Of a stretch of 64,000 nucleotides of DNA, positions 55,361-63,691 are shown in pieces (position 1 is the first letter of the stretch; the number at the start of each line of letters is the position of its first letter). The position numbers and the translations under genes were made by a program. The DNA lies in the NCBI RefSeq assembly GCF_000953675.1, contig NZ_LN679999.1, forward strand, positions 1 through 64,000, given 5' to 3'. The notes under the pieces are model-generated. The model saw only the letters and a list, made by a program, of their open reading frames with translations, searched no databases and was not told where the DNA came from. The DNA comes from Paraclostridium sordellii. Its GTDB lineage: Bacteria > Bacillota > Clostridia > Peptostreptococcales > Peptostreptococcaceae.

Positions 55361-56743
55361 ATGAATAGTCAAAGTTTAAATTCATTCACTAATGATTTAT
55401 TTAACAGAAAAATTATTGCTGAAAATTTAATTAAGATAATAGAATCTCAAGATAAACCAATGGTTATTTCTTTAGATTCTGATTGGGGAACAGGTAAAAC
55501 AACATTTGTAACAATGTGGAAAAACTTATTAGATAATGATGTTAACTATAGTTCAAAATTTAATACTCTTTATTTTAATGCATGGGAGCATGATTATATA
55601 AAAGATCCTTTACTTGCAATTTTTTCAGAAATAGAATCCCAAATAAAAGAATCTGATTCAAAACTTAAGCAACAACTAGATAATGTTAAAAATAAAATTA
55701 AGCCATTTACTAAATTAGCAACTACAACAGGAATAAAAATGTTAACTGCTGGGGCATTAAATTTAGATAATGTAAATTTTGGTGATTATAACGAATCTCA
55801 ATTAATTGATTTAGCTGGTAAACTTGGTGATTTAGCTATAAAAGAAATATCAGCAAGTAAGAAGGTTAGATCCGAGTTAAAAAAAGAAATGGTCGAATAT
55901 CAAAATGCTACTGAAAAAAAAATTATTTTCTTTATTGATGAATTAGATAGATGCCGACCTAGCTTTGCAATAGAGCTACTAGAAGTCATTAAACATCTAT
56001 TTGACATAGATAATTTTGTTTTTGTAATATCTATTGATAAGGAACAGTTATCCCATTCTGTATCAACTATATATGGCCATAATATGGATACTGTTGGATA
56101 TTTAAGAAGATTCTTTGACTTAGATTATAAATTACCTAAAGTAGATATTAAAAAATATATTGATATTAAAAGTTCAACTGCTTTTGATGGATATTATAAT
56201 GTAGATTGCTTGAAAGTTTTTATAAAAGAGCTATTTGCATCCGAGAAATTTTCACTACGTGATATAGAAAAAGCTTTTTATTACATAGAATTACTACTTC
56301 CATTAATTAAGCCATTTAACAATAATACTACTTATAAAAATACATATATTGCAGTAATAAGTTATCTCTATGCAACTCTTATAACTACTAAAATTAAAAA
56401 ACCTATTGTCTATAAAAAAATAATATATGCTGATTATAACTTAGATAATATGTTAATAAATTTCAAGACACCTGATTTTAGCAATTATGGAGATTATATT
56501 GGTGAATGGCATCATGAACCACTTCAACGTTTAATTAACCCTCTTTTGGAAATGTATTTGGATTTAAACTTAAAAGTAAGTTCAATAGAAAATATCTATA
56601 ATTTCTCATCAGAAGATTTTATGATTGGACTTAAAAATGAAGACGGTTCTTTTATATATGATTCTAAGTTTGATTTGTTAAATCTATTCAAAGGAAAAGA
56701 TTACACTATACATGATAAGTTAGAGTTTATTGAGGGATTCTAA
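55361..56743 (+). CDS. KAP-family P-loop NTPase
   Basis: 460 residues from the ATG at 55361 behind AAGGGGG; an upstream ATG in frame lacks a site. Walker A in SLDSDWGTGKTTFV (about 40), the family signature YFNAWEHDYIKDPL (about 67), Walker B in KIIFFIDELDRCRPSFAIEL (about 187) and FVISIDKEQLSHSV (sensor region). A weakly hydrophobic stretch between motifs is not a clear membrane helix. KAP NTPases occur in plasmid and phage-related anti-invasion functions, often membrane-associated; the exact activity is not established. Alone on its strand here, so a single-gene defence or exclusion function is possible. Confidence 0.85.
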   Translation: MNSQSLNSFTNDLFNRKIIAENLIKIIESQDKPMVISLDSDWGTGKTTFVTMWKNLLDNDVNYSSKFNTLYFNAWEHDYIKDPLLAIFSEIESQIKESDSKLKQQLDNVKNKIKPFTKLATTTGIKMLTAGALNLDNVNFGDYNESQLIDLAGKLGDLAIKEISASKKVRSELKKEMVEYQNATEKKIIFFIDELDRCRPSFAIELLEVIKHLFDIDNFVFVISIDKEQLSHSVSTIYGHNMDTVGYLRRFFDLDYKLPKVDIKKYIDIKSSTAFDGYYNVDCLKVFIKELFASEKFSLRDIEKAFYYIELLLPLIKPFNNNTTYKNTYIAVISYLYATLITTKIKKPIVYKKIIYADYNLDNMLINFKTPDFSNYGDYIGEWHHEPLQRLINPLLEMYLDLNLKVSSIENIYNFSSEDFMIGLKNEDGSFIYDSKFDLLNLFKGKDYTIHDKLEFIEGF

Positions 56744-57081
56744 ACAATAAAATAGAGGGGGATACTCTCCATTTTATTGTTTAGATTCATCTTTTAAGGA
56801 TTTTACTTCATCTACTGTCAATCCAGTTTTTTAAGCTATTATTTCTATAGATAATATGTCTATTAAACAAAAAATTTATTAACAAAGCATATAAAATAAA
56901 TGCTATTGTATCAATTTTTATTTTTTACTTTATCAAAATTTTAAATTTAACATTCTACAGATAGTAACTATCACTTAAATTTCAGTTTAAGGACATTCTT
57001 ACTAGACATCTTTAAACAAATTTTTAGGGAATAGTTATATATAATAAAATCATTAATCTAACTTTAATTTAGGAGAAATCT
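56744..57081. other. Intergenic region with element copy C
   Basis: Just after the KAP gene a hairpin (AACAATAAAATAGAG with its inverse, about 56744-56780) acts as terminator. No gene follows. 57001-57035 is copy C of the ACTAG/CTTTAAA inverted repeat seen in copies A and B, and leads into the promoter of the small gene at 57082. Confidence 0.55.
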
Positions 57082-57252
57082 ATGAAATCTAAAAAAATAT
57101 ATAAATATTTACTATATCTCATAATTTTGATCTATGGATTAAAAGCTATTTATAATATATATTCTAAAAATCACTTAGAAATGGTACAGAATATAGGTCT
57201 TGTTTTTGTATTTTATTGCATTTTAAAAGTAGCTCAGAATAAAAATTATTAA
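57082..57252 (+). CDS. Small two-helix membrane protein
   Basis: 56 residues (MKSKKIYKYLLYLIILIYGL, a short loop, then VFVFYCILKVAQ). TTAGGAG precedes the ATG at 57082. Its upstream region, hairpin element and topology match the cassette at 15837-16197, suggesting paralogous mobile cassettes. Could be an immunity or toxin-like peptide; no family recognised. Confidence 0.55.
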   Translation: MKSKKIYKYLLYLIILIYGLKAIYNIYSKNHLEMVQNIGLVFVFYCILKVAQNKNY

Positions 57253-57312
57253 GTTGGTAACAATTCTTAAAAATTCACTTTAGAGTATAATTACATATTT
57301 TAAATAAAGTTA

Positions 57313-57354
57313 ATGCCCTTAAAATATATATAACTGGATTTCAAGGGCATTTTT
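57313..57354. terminator. Terminator between convergent small genes (element type D)
   Basis: ATGCCCTT and AAGGGCAT arms flank a looser inner stem, with T-run. Related in sequence to hairpins A, B and E. Confidence 0.75.
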
Positions 57355-57364
57355 ACTATATGTC

Positions 57365-57694
57365 TTAAAATTTAGGAGATTTGAAAATAAGCTTATACAC
57401 ATACACGAATATAGTTAATATTGCAATTATATTTGTGATCCACGATATACTCTCTATTATTGAGAAATATATAGATAATATACAAATTAATCCTTGTATA
57501 ATAACTATAAATCCTATAGTTATATTTATTTTAAAGTTAAAATTAATATAACTATCTTTATCTTTAATTTTATCTATATTGACCATATTATTTTTAATTA
57601 ATCTTATATCTCGAGTTCTTTTTAACTTTAATGATGAATGAATAAGAAATGCACCTATTACAATAAGAAATATTCCCAAAATAAAGTCAACCAT
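57365..57694 (-). CDS. Three-helix membrane protein
   Basis: 109 residues with hydrophobic helices at about 3-20, 53-75 and 82-102 and a basic loop (KLKRTRDIRLIKNN). AGGAGGAAT precedes the ATG at 57694. No family recognised. Small membrane proteins cluster in this region. Confidence 0.6.
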   Translation of the reverse strand: MVDFILGIFLIVIGAFLIHSSLKLKRTRDIRLIKNNMVNIDKIKDKDSYINFNFKINITIGFIVIIQGLICILSIYFSIIESISWITNIIAILTIFVYVYKLIFKSPKF

Positions 57695-57837
57695 GATACT
57701 ATTCCTCCTATGTTTTTATGAATTAATTATATCAAAAGTTAACTTGAATAATCCATTTATTTCGATTCTAATGGTATTAATTTTATTTAAAATATATAAC
57801 TAGTTCCTAAACTAAAATTTAAGTGATAGTTATAGAA

Positions 57838-58179
57838 TTAATCTAAAACAAATGATTTTTTCTTACCATTTTTATTTTTAGGATATTCACGAATACGTAT
57901 TATATAGTCAATATTTACAATTTCAAAATTCGTACCATTACTTATTGAAATTCCTCCATTTGTAACATCTGTAATAACTCCGTTAAATGTTCCATTTATA
58001 GTATAAATTAGACACTCTTTATTGATGAATGATTTAATTAATTCTATCATCTTACTCTTCTCCTTAGCATTAAGTTTTTTTGAAACTATATGTTGTATAA
58101 ATACTTTTTTTTGCTTATGTTGTGAAATCAATATAATAAAAATAGGTAAAAAACAACATAACCAAATTATAGGACTCAA
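57838..58179 (-). CDS. Membrane-anchored protein with an Sm-like beta domain
   Basis: 113 residues from a TTG at 58179 behind AAAGGAGCTG. One N-terminal helix (about 4-18), then NKECLIYTINGTFNGVITDV and ISISNGTNFEIVNIDYIIRI, a beta pattern like Sm-fold/DUF6897-type domains. Lys-rich end. Function unknown. Confidence 0.55.
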   Translation of the reverse strand: MSPIIWLCCFLPIFIILISQHKQKKVFIQHIVSKKLNAKEKSKMIELIKSFINKECLIYTINGTFNGVITDVTNGGISISNGTNFEIVNIDYIIRIREYPKNKNGKKKSFVLD

Positions 58180-58263
58180 TATAATCAGCTCCTTTAATAA
58201 TATATTAAAAATAATATCATAATTTAGGTATTTAAAGTAATGCGTATTTAAATTGGAATAAAA

Positions 58264-58303
58264 AAAGCCGTTAAAATCAATTTATTTGGATTTTAACGGC
58301 TTT
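58264..58303. repeat. Dispersed hairpin element copy E
   Basis: GCCGTTAAAATC and GATTTTAACGGC, 12 bp perfect, nearly the same as hairpin A at 2919-2952. It lies between divergent small genes; the rest of 58180-58450 holds no gene. Confidence 0.7.
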
Positions 58304-58450
58304 AGGTAAAACCTCCTTTTAGATACAGGTACTACGTACCCTATAATATAAGCTCCTTTCGGATTACTTTCGTTCAACTTCACAACTAATATTTAATACC
58401 TATCACTTGCATTTGATTATAATATAAATAGAATTAGGGGATATCTAATT

Positions 58451-58699
58451 TTGGATAAAAATAAAAAATTAAATAATATTGATGAAAAAATAAAAAAGTT
58501 AAAGGCTCAAAAACAAGCAATACTTGCAAAAGAAAAAGAACGTAAAGCTCGAACTATACGTTTAATTGAAATAGGTGCTATTTTTTACAGTATGGGAATT
58601 GATACAGTTTATTTAACAAATGAATTTAAAAATCACTTTTCTAATTCCGAAAAATCAAAATCATGGTTAGAAAAATTCATAGAAAAAAATAAGGCTTAA
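58451..58699 (+). CDS. TraD/MobC-like mobilisation accessory protein
   Basis: 82 residues from a TTG at 58451 behind TAGGGGA. A coiled-coil start IDEKIKKLKAQKQAILAKEK followed by ERKARTIRLIEIGAIF is the signature of the small TraD/DUF3847 proteins that accompany relaxases (RxRRLIxxGA type). No relaxase is adjacent here, so it may be a leftover of another mobilisable element. A shared terminator follows at 58689-58720. Confidence 0.6.
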   Translation: MDKNKKLNNIDEKIKKLKAQKQAILAKEKERKARTIRLIEIGAIFYSMGIDTVYLTNEFKNHFSNSEKSKSWLEKFIEKNKA

Positions 58700-58720
58700 T
58701 TTAAGCCTTATTTTTATATC
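58689..58720. terminator. Bidirectional terminator
   Basis: AATAAGGCTTAA and TTAAGCCTTATT overlap the ends of both converging genes. Confidence 0.8.
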
Positions 58721-58961
58721 TTTCATATAAAATATATAATACAACAATAAGTAATATAATAAAGTAATTGTAAGTAACTTTATCTAATCCGTTAAAATAT
58801 ATTATAATAAATAAATTCAAACTTATTAAAATAACTGAAAAACAAATTTTTGTTTTTGTTAATAATTGTTTATTTTTTGAAACAACTGGCAAAATCATAA
58901 TTGTTGAAATATAAACTATAAGATGAAAAATTAATTCATTATTATCCATTACATGCTTCAT
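58701..58961 (-). CDS. Three-helix membrane protein, possible immunity protein
   Basis: 86 residues with helices at about 10-25, 38-56 and 65-80. GAAAGGAAT precedes the ATG at 58961. It starts 19 bases after the secreted protein gene at 58981-59631 on the same strand, so both are probably co-transcribed. Small multi-helix proteins right after a secreted peptide are often bacteriocin immunity proteins. Inferred from context only. Confidence 0.5.
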   Translation of the reverse strand: MKHVMDNNELIFHLIVYISTIMILPVVSKNKQLLTKTKICFSVILISLNLFIIIYFNGLDKVTYNYFIILLIVVLYILYERYKNKA

Positions 58962-58980
58962 CTATATATTCCTTTCGAGA

Positions 58981-59631
58981 TTAATATCTTTTACCCCTAT
59001 CAGTAAATGCTTTAATGTATTTACCATCTCCATAAAATGTTGTTACTCTCTCATAGTGATTATACCTACCATCTGAACCATATCTTATTTTATACTTTAT
59101 TGTAAGTTTATCATACTTACCTGCCACTGCTGCAGCAACCACAGCTATACCCCCAACAGGAGTCCATCCTGCCTTTAATGCAATTAAACCTGCTATAGTA
59201 GCGGTAGCTAGTCCACCTGTTTTTATATACATTGTATTATATTGCCATTTTCCCCAACGAATTGCAGCTCTACTACTATTAATTTCAAAATCTTTTTCTA
59301 AACTATTATCATTACTTTTGTAATTTTCACTACTATCAACCGATATCTTTTTTCCATCTAGGTATATTTCATTATTTATATCTGTTAATGTATTTAGAAC
59401 CTTTCCATCTAATGATTTAATTGTTATTGTAGTTTTATTACCATCTACAACTTTATCATATATAGCTCCTAGACTTTCATCAGTATAAGACTCTACTGAT
59501 TTTTTGTTTGTATAATATGTACTAATGTTGTTGGTTTGTGCAGATACATAAGTTGTTAATAATGGCGACCCTACACTAACTCCAATTAAAGCTATCGCTA
59601 TACTTTTAGTTGCTCTTTTTTTAAAACTCAT
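58981..59631 (-). CDS. Secreted bacteriocin-like protein
   Basis: 216 residues. A signal peptide (KKRATKSIAIALIGVSVGSP) ends near VSAQ (about 32). A propeptide-like acidic middle follows, then GLATATIAGLIALKAGWTPV and GGIAVVAAAVAGKYDK, two hydrophobic glycine/alanine-rich segments that could insert into membranes. A basic, tyrosine-rich end completes it. The layout suits a pore-forming bacteriocin or toxin released from a precursor. AAGGGGGAAA precedes the ATG. Paired with the putative immunity gene at 58701. No known family confirmed. Confidence 0.6.
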   Translation of the reverse strand: MSFKKRATKSIAIALIGVSVGSPLLTTYVSAQTNNISTYYTNKKSVESYTDESLGAIYDKVVDGNKTTITIKSLDGKVLNTLTDINNEIYLDGKKISVDSSENYKSNDNSLEKDFEINSSRAAIRWGKWQYNTMYIKTGGLATATIAGLIALKAGWTPVGGIAVVAAAVAGKYDKLTIKYKIRYGSDGRYNHYERVTTFYGDGKYIKAFTDRGKRY

Positions 59632-60104
59632 TTTAATTTCCCCCTTTGGTAACTGGCTAGCAATATAGTTCCCTACTTAGCCCCTATAGTTTTCCGTCAT
59701 CTAATTTCTTAGAGTTTGGCTTTTTCAAATTATTAATTAAATTATAACAAGAAAACATTTTCAATAAAAGTCTTTAATTGTCAGAATTTTTATGCTATTC
59801 TATAAATAGCGGTGTTGTTTAAATTTTAACATAAGAAAATATAACTTCACCTTAAATTTCCGTTTATGGTGTAGTTATATTCAAAAAAGAATGAAAGCAT
59901 TGGAATTACTTTATTCCTTTGCTTTCACTCTTTTTTTATTTTTATGTTTTTTATGAAACTTTATTTTATTAATTTTTATAAATTCTATATATTTTAAGCA
60001 TTATCCTATTTTTACTTTATTTCTATCTGTATTATTTATATTTATTTTGCATTTTTATTTGCTTTTTTAATTTTAAAACTAAAGTAGATTTAAATGTTTT
60101 ACTT
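59632..60104. other. Intergenic region with two hairpins
   Basis: Holds the promoter of the bacteriocin-like gene, a hairpin ATATAACTTCACC / GGTGTAGTTATAT (59839-59880) and a terminator-like hairpin with GAAAGCA / TGCTTTC arms and seven Ts (59889-59937). No gene seen in the rest. Confidence 0.6.
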
Positions 60105-60248
60105 CTATTTTTTTATAGCATTTCTTCCTAATAAAATTAACCCTAAAATACACAGTCCTACTAAATATTTTTTTGAAAGTATGTAAAACAACATCATAAA
60201 TATCATAAATGGCATTAAAAATTTTAATGCATTGTTTATTTGTTCCAA
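60105..60248 (-). CDS. Tiny two-helix membrane protein
   Basis: 47 residues from a TTG at 60248 behind GAGGTGA: MEQINNALKFLMPFMIFMML, then YLVGLCILGLILLGRNAIKK. This frame has the ribosome binding site and membrane pattern; an overlapping longer frame (60079-60273) does not. Upstream of the bacteriocin-like gene and on the same strand, so it may belong to the same function. Confidence 0.6.
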   Translation of the reverse strand: MEQINNALKFLMPFMIFMMLFYILSKKYLVGLCILGLILLGRNAIKK

Positions 60249-60345
60249 ATTTAATCACCTCTATAAAATCCATTAAATAAAAAATGTGTTTTATAATACA
60301 TAGTTTTAACTTTCTAGTAAAATTACATTGGTATATGTATAGTAT

Positions 60346-60969
60346 TTATACTAATTTTTTTAATTTTCTCATCCACCAATTTTTATTAAAAGTTACATGT
60401 CCATTTGGAGTTATAACTATATAATCATCACTAAAGTCTAACACAGTTGGAACTCCTGTATAAACTACATCTACATGTAACTTAAATGGTTTAGATTTTC
60501 TTTTTATTTTATTCTCTATACTCATGATACATTCATGAACCTGAGTACTTTCTATAAGTTCATAAAACTCAAGAGCATTTTTACCTCCTGCAGGCATATT
60601 CCACCATTTCAGAAATATAGGGTATGATTCTATACAATATTCCCTTAACTCTCTATAATCCAACTCTTTAAAACTATCTATATCATACATAAGTTCTACT
60701 AAGATATTATTTAATTCTACTTCTGCAAACTTAACTTTTTTAGATTTCATTTTTAAAATATCACTAAACCAGTTTTTCCATTGAATTCTTAAATTATCTA
60801 TATTATGGTTAGGTGATATTTTTCTTACATCAGTTGGCCATCGTTCATTTTCTTTATCAAAATTTTCAATACCAATTAGATCATACATACAACCCACAAA
60901 AACAATAAAGTTTAATAATTCATCAGTAACAACAATAATTGACCATGAATCAATATCATCTAAAGACAT
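60346..60969 (-). CDS. Hypothetical protein of about 207 residues
   Basis: Start at 60969 (MSLDDIDSWSIIVV) preferred, with AAAGGAG about 12 bases upstream. Trp-rich (WPTDVRKISPN, WWNMPAGGKN, KNWWMRK) with mixed alpha/beta content and no membrane helix. It follows the zinc-ribbon gene at 61009 on the same strand, probably as an operon. A two-gene unit of this kind could be toxin-immunity related, but no family is recognised. Confidence 0.55.
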   Translation of the reverse strand: MSLDDIDSWSIIVVTDELLNFIVFVGCMYDLIGIENFDKENERWPTDVRKISPNHNIDNLRIQWKNWFSDILKMKSKKVKFAEVELNNILVELMYDIDSFKELDYRELREYCIESYPIFLKWWNMPAGGKNALEFYELIESTQVHECIMSIENKIKRKSKPFKLHVDVVYTGVPTVLDFSDDYIVITPNGHVTFNKNWWMRKLKKLV

Positions 60970-61008
60970 CAAAGAAAACCACTCCTTTATCACATATTTA
61001 TAAAAATC

Positions 61009-61203
61009 TTACATATCAAGCCAAGTGGAACTTCCTGAATATATAAACTCTGTATGGTTACATTTAGGACAAACATAAATTTTGAATATTAAATGTTCTT
61101 CTACATCAAAAATTGCTTTAAAAAAACCTCTATTAGCATCTTGCGAATCAAATCTATACTCTTTCAAAAATTTCAATTCTGCATTACATCTTAAACATTC
61201 CAT
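61009..61203 (-). CDS. Small zinc-ribbon protein
   Basis: 64 residues with two CxxC pairs (MECLRCNAELKFL and VYVCPKCNHTEFI-like) spaced for a zinc ribbon, ending YSGSSTWLDM. AAAGGGGGAAA precedes the ATG at 61203. First gene of a minus-strand pair with 60346-60969. Confidence 0.65.
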   Translation of the reverse strand: MECLRCNAELKFLKEYRFDSQDANRGFFKAIFDVEEHLIFKIYVCPKCNHTEFIYSGSSTWLDM

Positions 61204-61712
61204 ATCTTAATTTCCCCCTTTGTTGTACAAATATATTCTTTATTATTTTTTCAATCAAATAATTCATTAAGTTAATTACTCAAACTAATTTTTTGCTCTT
61301 TGTTCTATTATAAATTAGTTTAAGAAGATAAAAAATAGATTTAGATTCAATTTATTTTAAAGTTCAAATGAAAAATACTTAACAACATAAAAATATTTTA
61401 TAAAATACTAAATATTAAAAATATAAAAAACATTATGTATTAATATAAAAAATATTGTATTTTTTATATTTTTAATATTAACTTTATTGCGAATATATTT
61501 TTTATTCATAATATTTAGAATCAACTTCGTAACTCAAAAAACAGAAATGTAAAAATAAAGTGTATTCTATTTTTACATTTCTGTTTTTATAAATAAATGT
61601 AAAAATAGAATTATATTTTTAATTTATTTACATTATGCAATAGAAATCCTTGAATTTATTTTTACAAAACTGTATTATTTTTATATAAATTCATTATGAG
61701 AGGAAAATTTTT
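61204..61712. promoter_or_regulatory. res-like region upstream of the resolvase
   Basis: No gene. Two long perfect inverted repeats: 61411-61430 with 61460-61479 (20 bp) and 61536-61556 with 61568-61588 (21 bp, AAACAGAAATGTAAAAATA core). A partial third copy (AAATGTAAAAATAGAA, about 61597) follows. Paired sites directly upstream of a serine resolvase fit res subsites for dimer resolution. Confidence 0.6.
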
Positions 61713-62276
61713 ATGATAATTGGATATGTAAGAGTTAGCACTGTAGAACAAAATGAGGCTAGACAATTAGTTACTATGGAAAAATATAATGTAGAAAAAA
61801 TATTTCAAGAAAAAGTAAGTGCCAAAGATTTAAATAGACCAAAATTAGAAGAGATGATGGATTATGTTCGTGAAGGTGATATTGTAGTTGTTCATGATTT
61901 TAGTAGATTGGCTAGAAGTACAAAAGACTTGCTTAATATAGTTGAATTTTTGAATAATAAAAAAGTACATTTAATTAGTTCAAAGGAAAATATAGATAGT
62001 AGTACTCCAACTGGCAAGCTTATGCTAACTATGATAGGTGCCATAAATGAGTTTGAGCGTTCTAATCTACTTGAACGACAAAAGGAAGGTATTGTAATTG
62101 CAAAATCATTAGGCAAATATAAAGGCCGTAAAAAAGTACATATAGATAATTTTGAAGAATACTATAATAGATACATGTGTAGAGATGCTTCAAAATCTCA
62201 AATAGCAAAAGAGTTAAATATATCCAGACCTACATTGGACAGAATTATATATGAATATAAAAAAGCAAATGATTAG
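61713..62276 (+). CDS. Serine recombinase (Tn3-type resolvase/invertase)
   Basis: 187 residues. Catalytic domain with YVRVST (Ser9), HDFSRLARSTKDLLN (the RLAR arginine pair) and FERSNLLERQKEGI; C-terminal helix-turn-helix SKSQIAKELNISRPTLDRII. Length and layout match small resolvases that convert plasmid multimers to monomers or invert segments. AGAGGAAA precedes the ATG. With the inverted repeats upstream it is probably the plasmid's multimer-resolution system. Confidence 0.92.
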   Translation: MIIGYVRVSTVEQNEARQLVTMEKYNVEKIFQEKVSAKDLNRPKLEEMMDYVREGDIVVVHDFSRLARSTKDLLNIVEFLNNKKVHLISSKENIDSSTPTGKLMLTMIGAINEFERSNLLERQKEGIVIAKSLGKYKGRKKVHIDNFEEYYNRYMCRDASKSQIAKELNISRPTLDRIIYEYKKAND

Positions 62277-62385
62277 ATCATATGCTCTTTTACTATATAG
62301 AAATAAAATATTATTTATCTTTAATTTTTTCTAAATTAGCTTTAGTTTTATAATTTAAATTACTTTATTTTTAGATTTTAATCAA

Positions 62386-62419
62386 AAAAGTATGCAATTT
62401 AAATAAATTGCATACTTTT
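62386..62419 (+). terminator. Terminator after the resolvase
   Basis: AAAAGTATGCAATTT pairs perfectly with AAATTGCATACTTTT across four bases; T-run is short. Confidence 0.75.
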
Positions 62420-62729
62420 GGAAGATTATTAATAAAAAGTTAAATATGGAATAAAAACTCCGTATATTTATATTATCAAAATTTCACTTAGAAAATCAAT
62501 AATAGCGTAAATTTTGTATAATAGAAATATTCAATATAATTCATTTAAAATTAAAATAATTAATTATTTTAATTTTTGATATTATTAATATAGAAACCTT
62601 TATTCCTATATCTCGAACTGTAGAGTATAAATTCAGTAGTTGCTAGACCTATTAACTAGCATAAGGAGTGATTTGCATGGTTTCACTCCTTTTTATTTTT
62701 AAATGTTTCAATAAAGTGGAGGGAATGTT
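62420..62729 (+). promoter_or_regulatory. Leader with attenuator before the reductase-like gene
   Basis: A small hairpin GCTAG/CTAGC (62642-62660) is followed at once by an intrinsic terminator AAGGAGTGA / TCACTCCTT with a T-run (62663-62700), about 30 bases before the gene. This suggests transcriptional attenuation, perhaps by a riboswitch or RNA-binding protein; no riboswitch class recognised. The remainder is AT-rich without a gene. Confidence 0.5.
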
Positions 62730-63452
62730 ATGAGTTCAGGCTTAACATATGATGAAAAAATGAATTTTAAAAAAATGGGTATATTAGCTCAGAAACAAAA
62801 TGGTTATTATACAATCAGATTTTTAAGCAAGGTTGGATACTTTGAAGCAGATGAAATAGTAGCATTAAGTAATATAGCAAAAAAATATGGTAATGGAGAA
62901 GTGAGTTTAACTAGTAGATTAACTGTTGAGATTCCCTATATAGAAGAAAAAAATATAGAAAAAGTATTAACTTATGCAAAAGAAAATGAATTAAGAATTG
63001 GTGGAGCTGGAAAAACTGTTAGAGCAGTAATAGCATGCAAAGGAAATGTATGTATACATGGACTTATAGATACAAGAAAGCTTGGCAATGAAATTGAAGA
63101 TAAATTTTTTGGAAAGAAACTTATTGGTAAGTTTAAAATTGGAGTTTTTGGATGCATAAATAGTTATGGAAAAGCACAAAGTAATGATTTATCAATAATG
63201 CCAACTAGAAATTTAGAAAATTCAAATATAGAATATTTAATATTTCTAGGTGGAAGACTTGGAAGGAATACAAGGCTTGCAAAACCTATGGAAAGAATAT
63301 TTAAAAGAGACGAACTTATGAATATTATAGAATCAACAATTGAATACTATGATAAAAATGCAAATAAAAATGAAAGGTTCTCAGAGCTTATAGAAAGAGT
63401 TTCTTTAAAAGAGGCAGAGAATTCTATAAATAAAATATTTGATAGTAAATAA
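62730..63452 (+). CDS. Small sulfite/nitrite-reductase-like protein lacking one cluster cysteine
   Basis: 240 residues. N-terminal ferredoxin-like half-domain (FKKMGILAQKQNGYYTIRFL, VSLTSRLTVEIP), then the iron-sulfur/siroheme region with ACKGNVCIHGLIDT (two Cys) and FGCINSYGKAQSNDL. In related small reductases the second motif is GCxNxC; here the fourth cysteine, which bridges the cluster and siroheme, is Tyr, and no ferredoxin domain follows. Catalysis as a sulfite reductase is therefore doubtful; it could be a relic or a protein with another cofactor use. AGTGGAGGGAA precedes the ATG. Confidence 0.8.
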   Translation: MSSGLTYDEKMNFKKMGILAQKQNGYYTIRFLSKVGYFEADEIVALSNIAKKYGNGEVSLTSRLTVEIPYIEEKNIEKVLTYAKENELRIGGAGKTVRAVIACKGNVCIHGLIDTRKLGNEIEDKFFGKKLIGKFKIGVFGCINSYGKAQSNDLSIMPTRNLENSNIEYLIFLGGRLGRNTRLAKPMERIFKRDELMNIIESTIEYYDKNANKNERFSELIERVSLKEAENSINKIFDSK

Positions 63453-63633
63453 CTTTTATTTTTAGAGTTAAAAGCTAATAAATAAATATAGCTTTTATTC
63501 ATAAATTCAGTAAAGCCTAATAAGCCTTAGAATATTTTATATTTAGAGGCTTATTTTATTGAAAGAATCACTTAAATTTTGATATTTTAAGTTTAAATCG
63601 AATATCGATTTTTTTCACATAACTAAAATTGCA

Positions 63634-63682
63634 ACATAAAAAACATCTAGATTTTATCTAGATGTTTTTTATGTTGCAATTT
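63634..63682. terminator. Bidirectional terminator
   Basis: GCAACATAAAAAACATCTAG with its full inverse around a short loop, between the reductase-like and stress-protein genes. Confidence 0.85.
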
Positions 63683-63691
63683 TTATTTATC

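Noticed and set aside
60079..60273. 64-residue minus-strand frame
   Set aside because: An overlapping frame (60105-60248) has GAGGTGA, a TTG start and a clear membrane-protein pattern; the longer frame has neither.
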